Assembly: GCA_018376445.1 (NCBI GenBank)
Contig: JAHABL010000002.1
Span: forward strand, 118,753 to 182,752
Length of the DNA: 64,000 nucleotides
Reading direction: 5' to 3'
DNA from: Mycobacteriales bacterium
Lineage (GTDB): Bacteria > Actinomycetota > Actinomycetes > Mycobacteriales > Mycobacteriaceae
The position numbers were made by a program, and so were the translations under genes. The notes under the pieces were generated by a model that made no database searches, had not been told where the DNA came from, and worked only from the letters and a program-made list of their open reading frames with translations. How positions within the stretch are numbered: the first letter of the stretch is position 1; each line of letters starts with the position of its first letter. Shown one piece after another: positions 21,538 to 31,712 of this stretch.

Positions 21538-22200
21538 TTACCGGAAGCGACGCAGATAGACATTGTCGGCACGCTCGGCCGCCATCGTGCTGGTTTCGCC
21601 GTGCCCGGGGGCAACAAGTACTGCCCCGGGCAACGGAATAAGCTCACGTTCTATTGAATCAAGCAACGTCTGCGCATCGCCGCCAGGTAGATCAGTGCGT
21701 CCTACCGCACCTTTAAACAGTGTGTCTCCGGAGAAGAGGACCGTCGGTGCAGAAGAGCCATCGGAAATGAGTAACCCCACTCCGCCCGGCGTATGTCCTG
21801 GCAATGGGAGCACCTTTACAGTGAGCTCAGCGACAGTGAACTTCTCGTCGCAGTACGTGGTCAGTCGCTCCGGTGCGTGCCATGAAGAAAAGGGAAAGAG
21901 AGTGGACAATGTCGGTCCGACTCCTGCCGCCGGATCCTCCACCATAAACACATCGTCGCGGTGCACGACCACGGGAATATCATAGGTGACTGACAGTTCC
22001 GGGGTACTCCAGATATGGTCTGCGTGACCATGAGTGAGGTAGATCCCTACTGGTTTCAACCCGTTGTTATTAATAAGTTCACACGCTGGCGAATGTGCTT
22101 CTTGCCCAGGATCAATGATGATGCAGTCATCACTAGAATCGCTTGCCACGATGTAACAGTTCGTGCGGAAAGCTCCTGCGGGAAAAGCGGCAATTCTCAT
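21538..22200 (-). CDS. Metallo-beta-lactamase-fold hydrolase (glyoxalase II-like)
   Basis: A probable hydroxyacylglutathione- or mycothiol-type thioester hydrolase of the MBL fold. The zinc motif THGHADHIW, the later PGHTPGGVG histidine, FSGDTLF aspartate and APGHGETST histidine make a complete binuclear metal site. I chose the ATG at 22200 (220 residues, MRIAAFPAG...) with AGAGGT upstream; the frame runs 10 codons further without support. It lies between hisS and the divergent cyclophilin gene, as in mycobacteria. The natural substrate cannot be read from the sequence. Confidence 0.85.
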   Translation of the reverse strand: MRIAAFPAGAFRTNCYIVASDSSDDCIIIDPGQEAHSPACELINNNGLKPVGIYLTHGHADHIWSTPELSVTYDIPVVVHRDDVFMVEDPAAGVGPTLSTLFPFSSWHAPERLTTYCDEKFTVAELTVKVLPLPGHTPGGVGLLISDGSSAPTVLFSGDTLFKGAVGRTDLPGGDAQTLLDSIERELIPLPGAVLVAPGHGETSTMAAERADNVYLRRFR

Positions 22201-22308
22201 ACAGACCTCTTTTCTGGAATATAAGGGCAATCACCCTTCACCAACATGGTCATTTTAGGACTTTGCGGTAGTCTTCTAGTGTCTACGTCTGTTGTGAAAG
22301 GACGCCTA

Positions 22309-23487
22309 GTGGCTGTATACGACAAGAATAATAGTGGCGCCGGGGACAAACCCGAAGACAAACTCGACAGCATGATTGAAGCTGGCGAGAATGTCGCTCC
22401 CGCGGATGACGCTGCCGCCAAAGCTGCGCAACGCCGCGTTGCCGCCCGTGAACGACTCGAAGCGAAGATCGCAGAAGATGCTGCTGCTGAGCGTCGCCGC
22501 CGCCGCAATGTTGCCCTCATCATCACCTCGATTGTGGTCGTTATTGCCCTCATCGTGGCAATCGTCCTCATCGTGAACAAGGTGAAGGATGATAAGGCTC
22601 GCGAGGAAGCAGCTGAGGCTGCCAAGTGGGCTAGCTGCCAGTGGGGTCCTTCCGAAGAGGTACCTGATCTCATTAAGGCGTACACCGATCAAAAGAAGCA
22701 ACTGGAAGATCAGTGGAAGCAGATGCAGTCTCAGCTGGCACAGCAGGACGCTACCCAGCAGGAAGAAACGCGGAAACAATACAACGAACGTATGGCACAG
22801 ATTGATGCTCAGCTTGCCTACGCTCCAACGGTGAAGAATCTGCTCGACACGAAGAGCAGAAAAGTCGATGCACCGGTCAACGGTACTTACCCCCGTACAG
22901 GCAAGACCATCACCACACTCAAGACCTCTGCTGGCGACCTGCAGGTGGATCTGATCCACCGGCATGCTGCCTGCAACGATGCTGCCTTCAAGAAGCTTAT
23001 TGAGGCTGAGTACTTTAATAAAACTTCCTGCCACCGCATGACTGATTCACAGGGCTTTAACGTCATCCAATGTGGCGACCCCACCGGTACCGGTATGGGT
23101 GGACCTGGCTTCTACTCTGTTGATGAGAATCCTGACTATCTTGTTACTGCTGCTGGTCAAGACGCCGGTATACAAGGACAGATGGTGACGTATCCCAAGG
23201 GTACTGTTGCAGTAGCCAATTCCGGCCCCAATACCGGTGGTAGCCAGTTCTTCATCGTTCTTACTGATTCACAGCTTCCCCCGAACTACACAGTAATTGG
23301 TACCGTAGCCGCTAAGGATTTCCCGGTTCTCGACAAGATCAAGCGTTACGGCGTCACACTCGCTCCGGGCACTGTCGCTCCCTCTGATGGAAAGATTACT
23401 GACGGCGCTCCCGCTACCCCGGTTGAGATCAAGTCCTGGAGTGTTGTGAAGACCGTTGGCGTCGAGCAACCCAAAAAGAAAGACTAA
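22309..23487 (+). CDS. Membrane-anchored cyclophilin-type peptidyl-prolyl isomerase
   Basis: Catalyses cis-trans isomerisation of proline bonds, probably outside the membrane. The GTG at 22309 with AAAGGA upstream gives 392 residues: an acidic then highly basic Ala/Arg-rich cytoplasmic segment (about 1-67), one membrane helix (68-90), a Gln/Lys-rich coiled coil (about 113-165) and a cyclophilin domain (about 195-392) with SCHRMTDSQGFNVIQCGDPT and GGSQFFI motifs. Same layout and neighbours as the mycobacterial ppiB-like gene before relA. Divergent from the MBL gene. Confidence 0.9.
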   Translation: MAVYDKNNSGAGDKPEDKLDSMIEAGENVAPADDAAAKAAQRRVAARERLEAKIAEDAAAERRRRRNVALIITSIVVVIALIVAIVLIVNKVKDDKAREEAAEAAKWASCQWGPSEEVPDLIKAYTDQKKQLEDQWKQMQSQLAQQDATQQEETRKQYNERMAQIDAQLAYAPTVKNLLDTKSRKVDAPVNGTYPRTGKTITTLKTSAGDLQVDLIHRHAACNDAAFKKLIEAEYFNKTSCHRMTDSQGFNVIQCGDPTGTGMGGPGFYSVDENPDYLVTAAGQDAGIQGQMVTYPKGTVAVANSGPNTGGSQFFIVLTDSQLPPNYTVIGTVAAKDFPVLDKIKRYGVTLAPGTVAPSDGKITDGAPATPVEIKSWSVVKTVGVEQPKKKD

Positions 23488-23528
23488 AGAGGACGCGCTA
23501 GCTACCCGCGCAACCTCTTAACGTCAGA

Positions 23529-23576
23529 CATAATACAGGGAGGCAGTACCTATCGGTACTGCCTCCCTGTATTATG
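23529..23576. terminator. Perfect 22-bp bidirectional terminator hairpin
   Basis: Positions 23529-23550 and 23555-23576 are exact reverse complements with a 4-base TATC loop. The stem has a GC-rich core and an AT-rich base (TAATA / TATTA) that would give a U-rich tail in either direction. It lies 42 bases after the cyclophilin stop and 107 bases beyond the convergent relA stop, so it can serve both. Confidence 0.9.
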
Positions 23577-23682
23577 CAAGACGCATCGCACCTTCACACC
23601 AAAACCCACCATCTCAGCAGGATGTGAGCGTTCACACGGAGATCACGAATCTCACTCCGAGATCTACCTCGGTCCCTGGCTA

Positions 23683-25968
23683 CTAGACACTATTGATGCG
23701 GTAGACGTCATAGACGCCTTCTACCTTGCGAACTGAATTGAGAACAATGCTCAGTCGCTGCGGATCTCCAATTTGGAATGCCCATTTAGAAATCGCGACC
23801 CGGTCATCCAGCGTTTGTACCTGCGCAGAGATAACGTCGACTTTCGCCTCAGATAGCGCATGCGTCACATCGGAGAGCAGTCCCTGCCTATCGAGGGCTT
23901 CCACCTGTATACACACGAGAAATACAGCCGTGGAGGCGTTGGCCCACGAAACGGTCATTTCTCGGTTCTTGTTGCTTGCCAGCAAATGCTTGGCGTTGGG
24001 GCAGTCTGCACGGTGGACAGACACAGAGCCCATTCGAGTGATGTAGCCGACAATGGCATCTCCCGGCACCGGTGTGCAGCATTTCGACAGCTTTACGCTG
24101 ATACCAGGCATACCGTCCACCAGTACACCGGCGTCATCGGTAGTTTTTACGGCACGATGAGAGGTGCGAAACGCAGTACGCTCAGTCAGAGTCTCTTCTG
24201 CTTCCTCCACGGATCCGAAGAGTGCGACCAAACGGCTGACAACGTGCCCTGCTGTAATATTTCCGCTACCAACAGCGCTATACAGCGCCGTAGCATCAGC
24301 CAAATTCAGGTCTTGAACGAGTTGCGCCATCGAGTCGTTATTCAATAGACGGTGTAGTGGCAAACCTCCGCGTCTAATCTCGCGGGTGATGGCTTCCTTG
24401 CCGGCTTCGATATTCTCTTCACGCCGTTCTTTAGCGAACCATTGGCGGATCTTCGTTTTTGCACGCCCAGAAACGACAAACTGTGCCCAGTCTCGACTCG
24501 GCCCCGCACTGGGGTCTTTCGAGGTAAAGACCTCAATGACGTCGCCGTTTTTCAGTTTATTTTCTAGCGGTACGAGTTTTCCATTGACCTTCGCCCCAAT
24601 GCAGTGATGGCCTACTTCGGTATGCACAGCATACGCAAAGTCAATGGGGGTGGACCCTGCAGGCAAGGTGATGACGTCACCCTTAGGGGTGAAGACGAAA
24701 ATTTCTTTCACAGCCAAGTCGTAGCGCAGAGATTCGAGGAATTCCCCGGGGTCGGCTGCCTCTCGCTGCCAGTCAAGCAGTTGACGCATCCACGCCATAC
24801 GGTCCAATTCCCCGGAGTCGCCACGGTGGCTTCCCTTAGTTTCTTTGTAGCGCCAGTGCGCTGCAATGCCATACTCTGCAGTCTGGTGCATCTCTTGGGT
24901 ACGAATCTGTACCTCGAGCGGCTTACCTTCTGGGCCCACCACTGTGGTGTGCAGGGATTGGTAAACGCCAAAACGCGGTTGAGCAATGTAGTCTTTAAAG
25001 CGACCTGGCATGGGCTGCCACAGGGAGTGAATGACACCAACAGCGGCATAACAGTCGCGGATGTCATCGCAGATGACGCGGACACCTACCAAATCGTAGA
25101 TATCGTTAAATTCGCGTCCCCGTACCACCATCTTCTGGTAGATGGACCAATAGTGCTTGGGGCGTCCATAAACATTCGCCTCAATATTTGATGCTTTGAG
25201 CGTACTTTCAATCTCCTCAATGACCTGCGCTAGGTAGCGCTCGCGTGAAGGAGCCCGTTCGCTGACAAGCCGCACGATTTCGTCATACTGGCGTGGGTAG
25301 AGTATGCGGAAGCAGAGGTCTTCAAGTTCCCATTTGACTGCAGCCATACCGAGTCGCGCTGCTAAAGGAGCGATGACATCGAGAGTCTGACGTGCTTTTG
25401 CGGCTTGCTTCTCAGGAGGTAGGAAACGCATAGTCCGCATATTGTGGAGGCGATCCGCAACTTTGATGACGAGGACTCGTGGGTCTTGCGCCATTGCGAT
25501 AATCATTTTACGGATCGTTTCCGCTTCCGCGGCAGAGCCCAAAGCTACCCGATCGAGTTTGGTGACACCGTCAACCATCGCAGCGATTTCTTCACCGAAA
25601 TCCGCAGTGAGTTGCTCCAGCGTGTACTCGGTGTCCTCAACTGTGTCATGGAGTAAAGCTGCTGCGAGTGTTGCCGTGTCCATGCCAATTTCAGCAGCGA
25701 TCGTGGCAACCGCTAATGGATGAGTAATGTAAGGGTCCCCAGATTTCCGGTACACCCCTTCATGCAGACGTTCTGCGGTAGTGTACGCGCGAACGAGAAG
25801 ATCAACGTCTCCACCGGGATGGAAGCCATGGTGGACAGCTATAAGTGGCTCAAGTGCGGGGGGTACTGTACTGCGATTACCGATCATGCGACGGGCGAAC
25901 CGAGCACGCACACTATGGGAAGAGAAGCCTCCCCGCTGAGCAACAGACGGGTTGTCTTTATCGGCCAT
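23683..25968 (-). CDS. relA: Bifunctional (p)ppGpp synthetase/hydrolase
   Basis: Makes and degrades the stringent-response alarmone (p)ppGpp. The HD hydrolase domain contains [10 protein letters not shown]; the synthetase domain contains [14 protein letters not shown] and [21 protein letters not shown], zinc-finger-like/helical and C-terminal ACT domains follow (SKWAFQIGD near the end). The ATG at 25968 (761 residues) has GGAGG upstream; a TTG 24 bases earlier is less likely. A long Rel with intact HD and synthetase motifs is the single-Rel arrangement of mycobacteria. Confidence 0.96.
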   Translation of the reverse strand: MADKDNPSVAQRGGFSSHSVRARFARRMIGNRSTVPPALEPLIAVHHGFHPGGDVDLLVRAYTTAERLHEGVYRKSGDPYITHPLAVATIAAEIGMDTATLAAALLHDTVEDTEYTLEQLTADFGEEIAAMVDGVTKLDRVALGSAAEAETIRKMIIAMAQDPRVLVIKVADRLHNMRTMRFLPPEKQAAKARQTLDVIAPLAARLGMAAVKWELEDLCFRILYPRQYDEIVRLVSERAPSRERYLAQVIEEIESTLKASNIEANVYGRPKHYWSIYQKMVVRGREFNDIYDLVGVRVICDDIRDCYAAVGVIHSLWQPMPGRFKDYIAQPRFGVYQSLHTTVVGPEGKPLEVQIRTQEMHQTAEYGIAAHWRYKETKGSHRGDSGELDRMAWMRQLLDWQREAADPGEFLESLRYDLAVKEIFVFTPKGDVITLPAGSTPIDFAYAVHTEVGHHCIGAKVNGKLVPLENKLKNGDVIEVFTSKDPSAGPSRDWAQFVVSGRAKTKIRQWFAKERREENIEAGKEAITREIRRGGLPLHRLLNNDSMAQLVQDLNLADATALYSAVGSGNITAGHVVSRLVALFGSVEEAEETLTERTAFRTSHRAVKTTDDAGVLVDGMPGISVKLSKCCTPVPGDAIVGYITRMGSVSVHRADCPNAKHLLASNKNREMTVSWANASTAVFLVCIQVEALDRQGLLSDVTHALSEAKVDVISAQVQTLDDRVAISKWAFQIGDPQRLSIVLNSVRKVEGVYDVYRINSV

Positions 25969-26016
25969 TGAAACCACCTCCGCCAGTTGCAAATTAGGAG
26001 CTAGACATGCCCTATA

Positions 26017-26544
26017 CTACGCCGTTGTGATGGAGAATACCGGGAGGTCTGCCAGTTTAGATCGTCCATTCAATTCTGTGAGTTCCAGGATAGTGGCGAA
26101 ACCTGTCACCACTCCCCCGGCTTTTTCAATGAGCTCTAGTGCTGCTTGGGAGGTACCGCCAGTCGCCATGACATCGTCGACAATGAAGATACGTTTTCCG
26201 GTGATATCCAATCCTTCTGCCGGGATTTCCAAAGCGGCCTCACCGTATTCGAGCCCATAGTCAACGTGGTGGACCGGTGGAGGCAGTTTCCCAACTTTAC
26301 GCAGCGCTAAGACTCCCACGTCTTTAAGCACAGCTACTCCAGCAGAGATGAGGAAGCCACGCGCATCTAGACCAGCAATAATGTCAACATCTTCAGCCCA
26401 GTCCGCCATCTGCCTCATAATTCCGTTAAAAATCTGAGGATCAGCGAGGACCGGAGTGAGGTCAGCAAAATGAACGTCTTTTTCGGGGAAGTCCGCGACC
26501 CAGCGAATGCTATCGTGGATGCTCTGCGCGAGCGTGGTTGCCAT
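26017..26544 (-). CDS. apt: Adenine phosphoribosyltransferase
   Basis: Purine salvage: adenine plus PRPP to AMP. The PRPP motif RIFIVDDVMATGGT is present, along with IAGLDARGFL typical of APRT. The 175 residues are a normal length. It sits between relA and the oligopeptide-binding lipoprotein gene; in mycobacteria the same three genes are adjacent. Its start codon is preceded by AAGGAGCAGTTC. Confidence 0.95.
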   Translation of the reverse strand: MATTLAQSIHDSIRWVADFPEKDVHFADLTPVLADPQIFNGIMRQMADWAEDVDIIAGLDARGFLISAGVAVLKDVGVLALRKVGKLPPPVHHVDYGLEYGEAALEIPAEGLDITGKRIFIVDDVMATGGTSQAALELIEKAGGVVTGFATILELTELNGRSKLADLPVFSITTA

Positions 26545-26555
26545 GAACTGCTCCT

Positions 26556-28256
26556 TTAAGAATTCCAGCGATCCATATTCCAGCCGACACTGGCGGAGGA
26601 ACGGCCTTGCGTTACACCTTGTAAGCCAGGGCTAACGAATTGCCAGCGTGGCTGCACATAGAGAGGCAAAGCGTAGCCCATATCCAACAAGTACTGCTGG
26701 AAGTTGGTCACTGTCTGGGCAAAGACTGAATTACGATCGATACCATCTTTTTGAATCGGCATGTTTTCGCCTTGGATGTTGTTGAGCCGGGCCACCCGCA
26801 CAAACAGCTCCCGTGCATCACCTTTACGGAAGTCCGGAAGACGATAGGGGCTCAGACCCACCAGGCCGCTAGCCACATCGAAGGATCCACCGGGACCAAC
26901 TGCACCAGCAGTACCGAAGAGGCCAGCCTGTACATTTCCTGATACGAGTATCTCTCCGGTGTACGTTTCTGCCGGGGCACCTATCACCGTAAACCCTCGA
27001 CTCTTACATGCATCTGCCATCATCTCGATGACGTGTTTAGCACGCGATGAGGCTGCTGGATAAACGATATTAACCCGTTGCTTCCGTGGCAGTTTGCGTA
27101 AATTCCCTCGTGTATTGAGGTGGGTCCATTCGGATACTTGCCGTGCAACGGGGTCATTGCCGAGCGGAAGGATTGAGACGGCGGGCCGTCCCAACACCTC
27201 AGGCGTCCCAGCTGCGCTTTGTTTGTCTTTGGCGACAAAGTCCTGAATCTGGGCGCGCGGGACGCAGGAAAGGAATGTTCGGCGAACTTGCGGGTCAGCG
27301 AATAGCCCACGGGTTGAGAGCCGAAACTGCATGATGTTTTCGGAAGACACCGCAGCGCTGGTAGCGCCTTCGGGTGCTGCCGGGTTGTTGTCGTCGTAGG
27401 CGATGTCTCCTACTTGTACATCACCATCTTCGATGTGCTGTTTGACGTTCGTGCCTGTCGAGTAGATAACGACTCGCCCAATGCGCGCCGGCTCCCCCCA
27501 CCACTTATCATTGCGTTCCAGGGTAATGGCACCCTCCTCATCGATCCCCGTAACTTTATAGGGACCGGATGAGACAAACCTGGAGAGATCCAATGACGGA
27601 CGATCAAAACGCCACCCTTTATTCCAGAAGGCAGCGACTCGTGCAAGTCCTTCCGGGTTGGTACCGGCGAGGATCTCACGAAGATCTTTTACTCCCGTTG
27701 CTCGGGAGGCAATATGCCAAGGCATAATAGTTCCGGAACCGAAAAGCGCCAACCAATCTCGAGGCAGCTGGCCCGATTGGAACACAATTTCGGCATGCTT
27801 TGACTGTGGACTGCAGTTGATCGTGCCGATCTCGGATAGCCCAGGCATGGACATTGCGTTAAATGGACTACCGTGCTGGGGACGACGTGCCAACCAGCTG
27901 AAAAGAACGTCATCGCAGGTGATTGGCTCTCCGTCGGAGAATTCGGCGTGGTCATCAATATGCATTTCAACCCGGACAGGAGCACCAAGTTTTACTTGGA
28001 CTGTACCGAACTCAGTATCAGCTAGTCGATTACCAAGTCCATCCAAGTAGGAGAAACCGATATTAACCCGAGGGAAGGCCGCTAGGCTCCCACCGGTATA
28101 GCCTGCGACCGTAGCAGCATTGTAGTCGACGATGGGGCCATCTACGGCATAACCCACAGCTCCGCTCAGCCCACCTGTGGTACAACCGGAGAGGCCAACA
28201 ACAAGTGAGAAGATGGCACCGGCAATGCCGCAACGGCGGAGAATGGTGCTAGCCAT
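26556..28256 (-). CDS. Peptide ABC transporter substrate-binding lipoprotein
   Basis: Extracellular solute-binding protein family 5 (oligopeptide/dipeptide type). An N-terminal signal peptide ends in the lipobox LSGC (about residues 22-25), so it should be lipid-anchored at the outer face of the membrane. The family-5 region VRVEMHIDDHAEFSDGEP and CDDVLFSW is visible. At 566 residues it matches the mycobacterial DppA-like protein in the same place. No permease or ATPase genes accompany it here, so its transporter partners must be encoded elsewhere or it acts alone. Confidence 0.87.
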   Translation of the reverse strand: MASTILRRCGIAGAIFSLVVGLSGCTTGGLSGAVGYAVDGPIVDYNAATVAGYTGGSLAAFPRVNIGFSYLDGLGNRLADTEFGTVQVKLGAPVRVEMHIDDHAEFSDGEPITCDDVLFSWLARRPQHGSPFNAMSMPGLSEIGTINCSPQSKHAEIVFQSGQLPRDWLALFGSGTIMPWHIASRATGVKDLREILAGTNPEGLARVAAFWNKGWRFDRPSLDLSRFVSSGPYKVTGIDEEGAITLERNDKWWGEPARIGRVVIYSTGTNVKQHIEDGDVQVGDIAYDDNNPAAPEGATSAAVSSENIMQFRLSTRGLFADPQVRRTFLSCVPRAQIQDFVAKDKQSAAGTPEVLGRPAVSILPLGNDPVARQVSEWTHLNTRGNLRKLPRKQRVNIVYPAASSRAKHVIEMMADACKSRGFTVIGAPAETYTGEILVSGNVQAGLFGTAGAVGPGGSFDVASGLVGLSPYRLPDFRKGDARELFVRVARLNNIQGENMPIQKDGIDRNSVFAQTVTNFQQYLLDMGYALPLYVQPRWQFVSPGLQGVTQGRSSASVGWNMDRWNS

Positions 28257-28265
28257 TATGCAGTC

Positions 28266-29384
28266 CTAGTGGGCAGCTGCAGCTACCGCATCGGTAACGG
28301 AGTCTGTCGTTCGTGCTTCCAGGACAGCTTTATCGTGTTCTTGTACCTCAGTACGGAAACGGTTCTTGATACCGACAACCAGCGGAGTGGCAAGGAACAC
28401 AGATGCATATGTACCGGTCACGACACCCACGAGCTGGATCAATGCAAGATCCTGTAGTGTACCAACGCCTAACATCCATACAGCGACGATCATCAGTGAG
28501 ATGATCGGCAGCACGGAAATGATCGTGGTGTTAATCGAGCGCATGATGGTCTGGTTAATAGCTAGATTGGCGCCTTCAGCGTAGGTGTGCCGTTTGTGGC
28601 GAAGCGCCGCATCAGTGTTCTCTTGCACTTTGTCAAACACGACGACGGTGTCGTAGATGGAGAACGCGAGAATGGTGAGGAGGCCGATGACGGTAGCAGG
28701 GGTGACTTCGAACCCAATGAGCGAATAGACACCAGCTGTCGTGACAGTACAGAACACCAGTGATGCTAGTGAGGCAAACGCCATATCGCGCTCGAAGCGA
28801 ACGGCGATGTAGAGACCCACAATGACGAGGAATACGAAGAGAGCCAACAACGCTTTCTTTGTGACGGTGGTTCCCCACGTGTTGGATACAGTGGAATCAC
28901 CAATGGCGGTAGCACCGGAATGCCCAGATGCGTCTACAGGCTCAAAGGTATCTCCGAGCTGCATCTTGACCTTCGCGATCTGGTCATTGTTGAGGTGGCG
29001 GGACTGGATTTCCACCATACGCCCGGAGCCTGAACCGACTATGGAGACATTTGCTGGTTCAAATCCGAGGGTATTAGTGAAAACCTCCTCTACGTGGGCG
29101 GTATCGACTTTCTCTGCACCAATCGGCATGTTGAGCTTCGAACCGCCGGTGAAGTCAACTCCGAAAGAGAACCCACGAATGATGATGGAAAGAATAGCGA
29201 TGGCGATGATGACACCGCTGACGATGTACCAGTTACGGCGTTTACCGACGATGTTAAAGGCGCCGGTACCGGTGTAGAGACGTGTAAGGAGGGAGTGACG
29301 TTGTTGTGCAGGGTCGTTCGCAACACCGTAGGTCTCATCGAACTGTTCGGCGTCGACGTCGATAGGAGCAAGATTCTCTGCCAT
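28266..29384 (-). CDS. secF: Protein translocase subunit SecF
   Basis: Works with SecD to pull secreted proteins through SecYEG using the proton gradient. It has the SecF signature GVDFTGGSKL after the first membrane helix, a periplasmic domain, and five further helices including TVVVFDKVQEN. The ATG at 29384 (372 residues) has GGAGAGGAG upstream and lies 1 base beyond the secD stop; the frame extends 26 codons into secD. The secF-secD-yajC block is on the minus strand with yajC first. Confidence 0.95.
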   Translation of the reverse strand: MAENLAPIDVDAEQFDETYGVANDPAQQRHSLLTRLYTGTGAFNIVGKRRNWYIVSGVIIAIAILSIIIRGFSFGVDFTGGSKLNMPIGAEKVDTAHVEEVFTNTLGFEPANVSIVGSGSGRMVEIQSRHLNNDQIAKVKMQLGDTFEPVDASGHSGATAIGDSTVSNTWGTTVTKKALLALFVFLVIVGLYIAVRFERDMAFASLASLVFCTVTTAGVYSLIGFEVTPATVIGLLTILAFSIYDTVVVFDKVQENTDAALRHKRHTYAEGANLAINQTIMRSINTTIISVLPIISLMIVAVWMLGVGTLQDLALIQLVGVVTGTYASVFLATPLVVGIKNRFRTEVQEHDKAVLEARTTDSVTDAVAAAAH

Positions 29385-29385
29385 G

Positions 29386-31080
29386 TTAGTTCTCCTCTCC
29401 AGCCGTAGCCTGGGCAGCCGGAATAGCATTGCGCTGCTGGACGAGGCGGGCAGCGGCTGCACGACGTTCCGCAGTGATCTCTTGTAGTTTGCCCAAACCG
29501 TTAAAGGCAGGCTTAGACATGAGCTTCAAGTGAGAGGCCAGGAGCACAAGCGGGGACGTCACAATAAAGACGATCAAGAGGTCGAAGACGGTGGTCAGAC
29601 CAGTAGTGAAGGCGAAGCCACGCACCTCTCCAACAGCCAGTGTGTACAGCACGATAGCGGCGATAAAGGTGACAGCGTTGCCAGTGACAATAGTGCGGCG
29701 CGCCTTTGCCCAGCCGCGCGGTACCGCTGAGCGGAAAGAACGACCCTCACGGATTTCGTCTTTAATGCGCTCAAAGAAGACCACGAAGGAGTCGGCTGTG
29801 GTGCCGATACCAATGATGAGGCCTGCTACGCCGGATAGGTCAAGAGTGTAGCCAATCCACCGTCCCAGCAGCACAAGGCTGCCGTAGACCATGGCTCCTG
29901 TGGCGACCAGAGAAAGCATGGTGACGATCCCCAGTGCACGGTAGACCACGAGCGCAAAAATGGCGACAAGGATAAGCCCGACCAGGCCGGCGATAAGACC
30001 TGCGTTGAGGGAGGCGATACCGAGCGTCGCAGGAATCGTATCTACCTTGCCACCCGGGGTTCCGTCGGGTGAGGAGAAGTTCAGCGGCAGCGCACCGTAC
30101 TTGAGGTTATTTGCTAGGGAGATAGCCTCTGCTGTATTGAAGGGGCCAGTGATTTGGGTGTTGCCATTCTTGATGGGTTCCTGGATAGTGGGAGCGGACA
30201 CCACACTGGAATCAAGCACCATGGCGACCTGCTGCTCGTTGTAGGTGGTCGTTACCCGAGCCCAGGTATCCACTCCTTTGCCTTTAAAAGCAAAGGAAAC
30301 GTAGGTGTGCCCTTGCTGGTTATTGAAGCCACCTTCGACGGTGTCTGCTTTGATAAAGGAACCGTCGAGGCGCGGCCCGTTGGGGTTGTCGGGATTAATT
30401 AGCGGGGCTGGGCCCAGAATGTATTTCTGTCCCTGGGAGTCACAGGTGATGAGAGGCCTTGCGGGGTCGTCGTTACCAGCAAAACGGTCTGCCGCTTGAC
30501 AGCTCATTTTGGTGGCATTCTCCCGTAGGATACGCAGCTGTTGGCCGGCTGCGAGCGGTTTGCCATTCTCTCCCTTGAGCGGGGCTTGGCGGAATTCCCG
30601 CAGAGCCTCAACTTCGCGTGCACGAACCTCAACAGAGGTTTCGTTCTGGCGAGCTTTCGCCTTGGGCTGCTCGTCCACCTGGGTGGCATCGGGACCGAGT
30701 GCTTCCATGACCGGACGAACCACCAGTTTCGCGGTGGTACCAAGGTTACGAGCATCTTCAGCGTTAGTACCGGGAACGGTGATGACGAGGTTTTGACCGT
30801 CGATCTGAACTTCTGATCCAGACACGCCCATGCCGTTGACACGGTTCATGAGGATCGTCTGGGCCTGCTTGAGCTGATCTTCAGATGGGTTACCGGAAGG
30901 AGTAAGGGTAACGCGAGTACCACCTTGCAGGTCGATACCTAATTTCGGTGTCGCTTTGCCATTTCCTGTAAAGAAAATGAGGCAGTACATCAGGATGACG
31001 AGGATCGCGAAGACACTCAAGAGAGCATATTGAGTGGATTTCTTCGATGATGGCGTCACGGTCGTGCGGTTAGCAGCCAC
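29386..31080 (-). CDS. secD: Protein translocase subunit SecD
   Basis: Large subunit of the SecDF accessory translocase. One N-terminal membrane helix (about residues 17-38), then the GIDLQGGTRVTL motif that opens the P1 domain, an extended periplasmic region, and the C-terminal helices with GIGTTADSFVVFFERIKDE. The 564-residue length fits actinobacterial SecD. The gene is 71 bases downstream of yajC and directly followed by secF. Confidence 0.96.
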   Translation of the reverse strand: MAANRTTVTPSSKKSTQYALLSVFAILVILMYCLIFFTGNGKATPKLGIDLQGGTRVTLTPSGNPSEDQLKQAQTILMNRVNGMGVSGSEVQIDGQNLVITVPGTNAEDARNLGTTAKLVVRPVMEALGPDATQVDEQPKAKARQNETSVEVRAREVEALREFRQAPLKGENGKPLAAGQQLRILRENATKMSCQAADRFAGNDDPARPLITCDSQGQKYILGPAPLINPDNPNGPRLDGSFIKADTVEGGFNNQQGHTYVSFAFKGKGVDTWARVTTTYNEQQVAMVLDSSVVSAPTIQEPIKNGNTQITGPFNTAEAISLANNLKYGALPLNFSSPDGTPGGKVDTIPATLGIASLNAGLIAGLVGLILVAIFALVVYRALGIVTMLSLVATGAMVYGSLVLLGRWIGYTLDLSGVAGLIIGIGTTADSFVVFFERIKDEIREGRSFRSAVPRGWAKARRTIVTGNAVTFIAAIVLYTLAVGEVRGFAFTTGLTTVFDLLIVFIVTSPLVLLASHLKLMSKPAFNGLGKLQEITAERRAAAARLVQQRNAIPAAQATAGEEN

Positions 31081-31151
31081 TGTCGTCGGACTCCTTTTAG
31101 TGACGTTTCGGTCAGAAAGGCCATTAGCCCTTCTAGATTACGGCCATTTGG

Positions 31152-31619
31152 CTACTTATCCGAATTTTCAGAGGGAGAACCAGTCGGACGGTCGTCCTTG
31201 CCCTCATCAAGGTCTTCCAGACCTTCAATGGTGTCAGGAATCTCGGGAGTCTCCGCATCCTTCCAATCGGTAGCGGAAGTGGGATGTGCAGAATCGGTAT
31301 CACTGTCAGGTGCGTCACCAGCAGCAGCTGCTTCAAGTTCTTCATCGAGCTCGCTGGGAGTAGCTTCTACCTTGCCACGCACTGAGTTAAGATCCCAGGT
31401 AGTGACAATGCCATCAGCAATCATGAGGTCAATCTTGGTATCAGAGACCTTGACGACTGTGCCATAAAGGCCTGCAGTGGTGGACACTTCATCACCGGGC
31501 AGTAGTTCCGTGAGCATGTTATAGCGCTGTTCCATCATTTTCTTCTGCTTGCGGCTGCCAAACAGCATGAAAACGATCATCGCAACGACAAGGATGATGA
31601 GCATAATTGAACCGGTCAT
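31152..31619 (-). CDS. yajC: YajC preprotein translocase accessory subunit
   Basis: Small membrane component associated with SecDF. One membrane helix at about residues 4-21 followed by GSRKQKKMMEQRYNML and the conserved LLPGDEVSTTAGLYGTVV segment. At 155 residues it is longer than the ~110 usual, because of a very acidic, low-complexity C-terminal tail (from about residue 90) that is presumably cytoplasmic and disordered. First gene of yajC-secD-secF. Confidence 0.92.
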   Translation of the reverse strand: MTGSIMLIILVVAMIVFMLFGSRKQKKMMEQRYNMLTELLPGDEVSTTAGLYGTVVKVSDTKIDLMIADGIVTTWDLNSVRGKVEATPSELDEELEAAAAGDAPDSDTDSAHPTSATDWKDAETPEIPDTIEGLEDLDEGKDDRPTGSPSENSDK

Positions 31620-31712
31620 GTGTTCTCCTTCTCAATGGCGCAGCGCGCCGGGGTTACTAGTGCAGAACGGCATCAAAGCGCTTTTGCTCATCTGCCCACC
31701 ATGTCTGCACCA

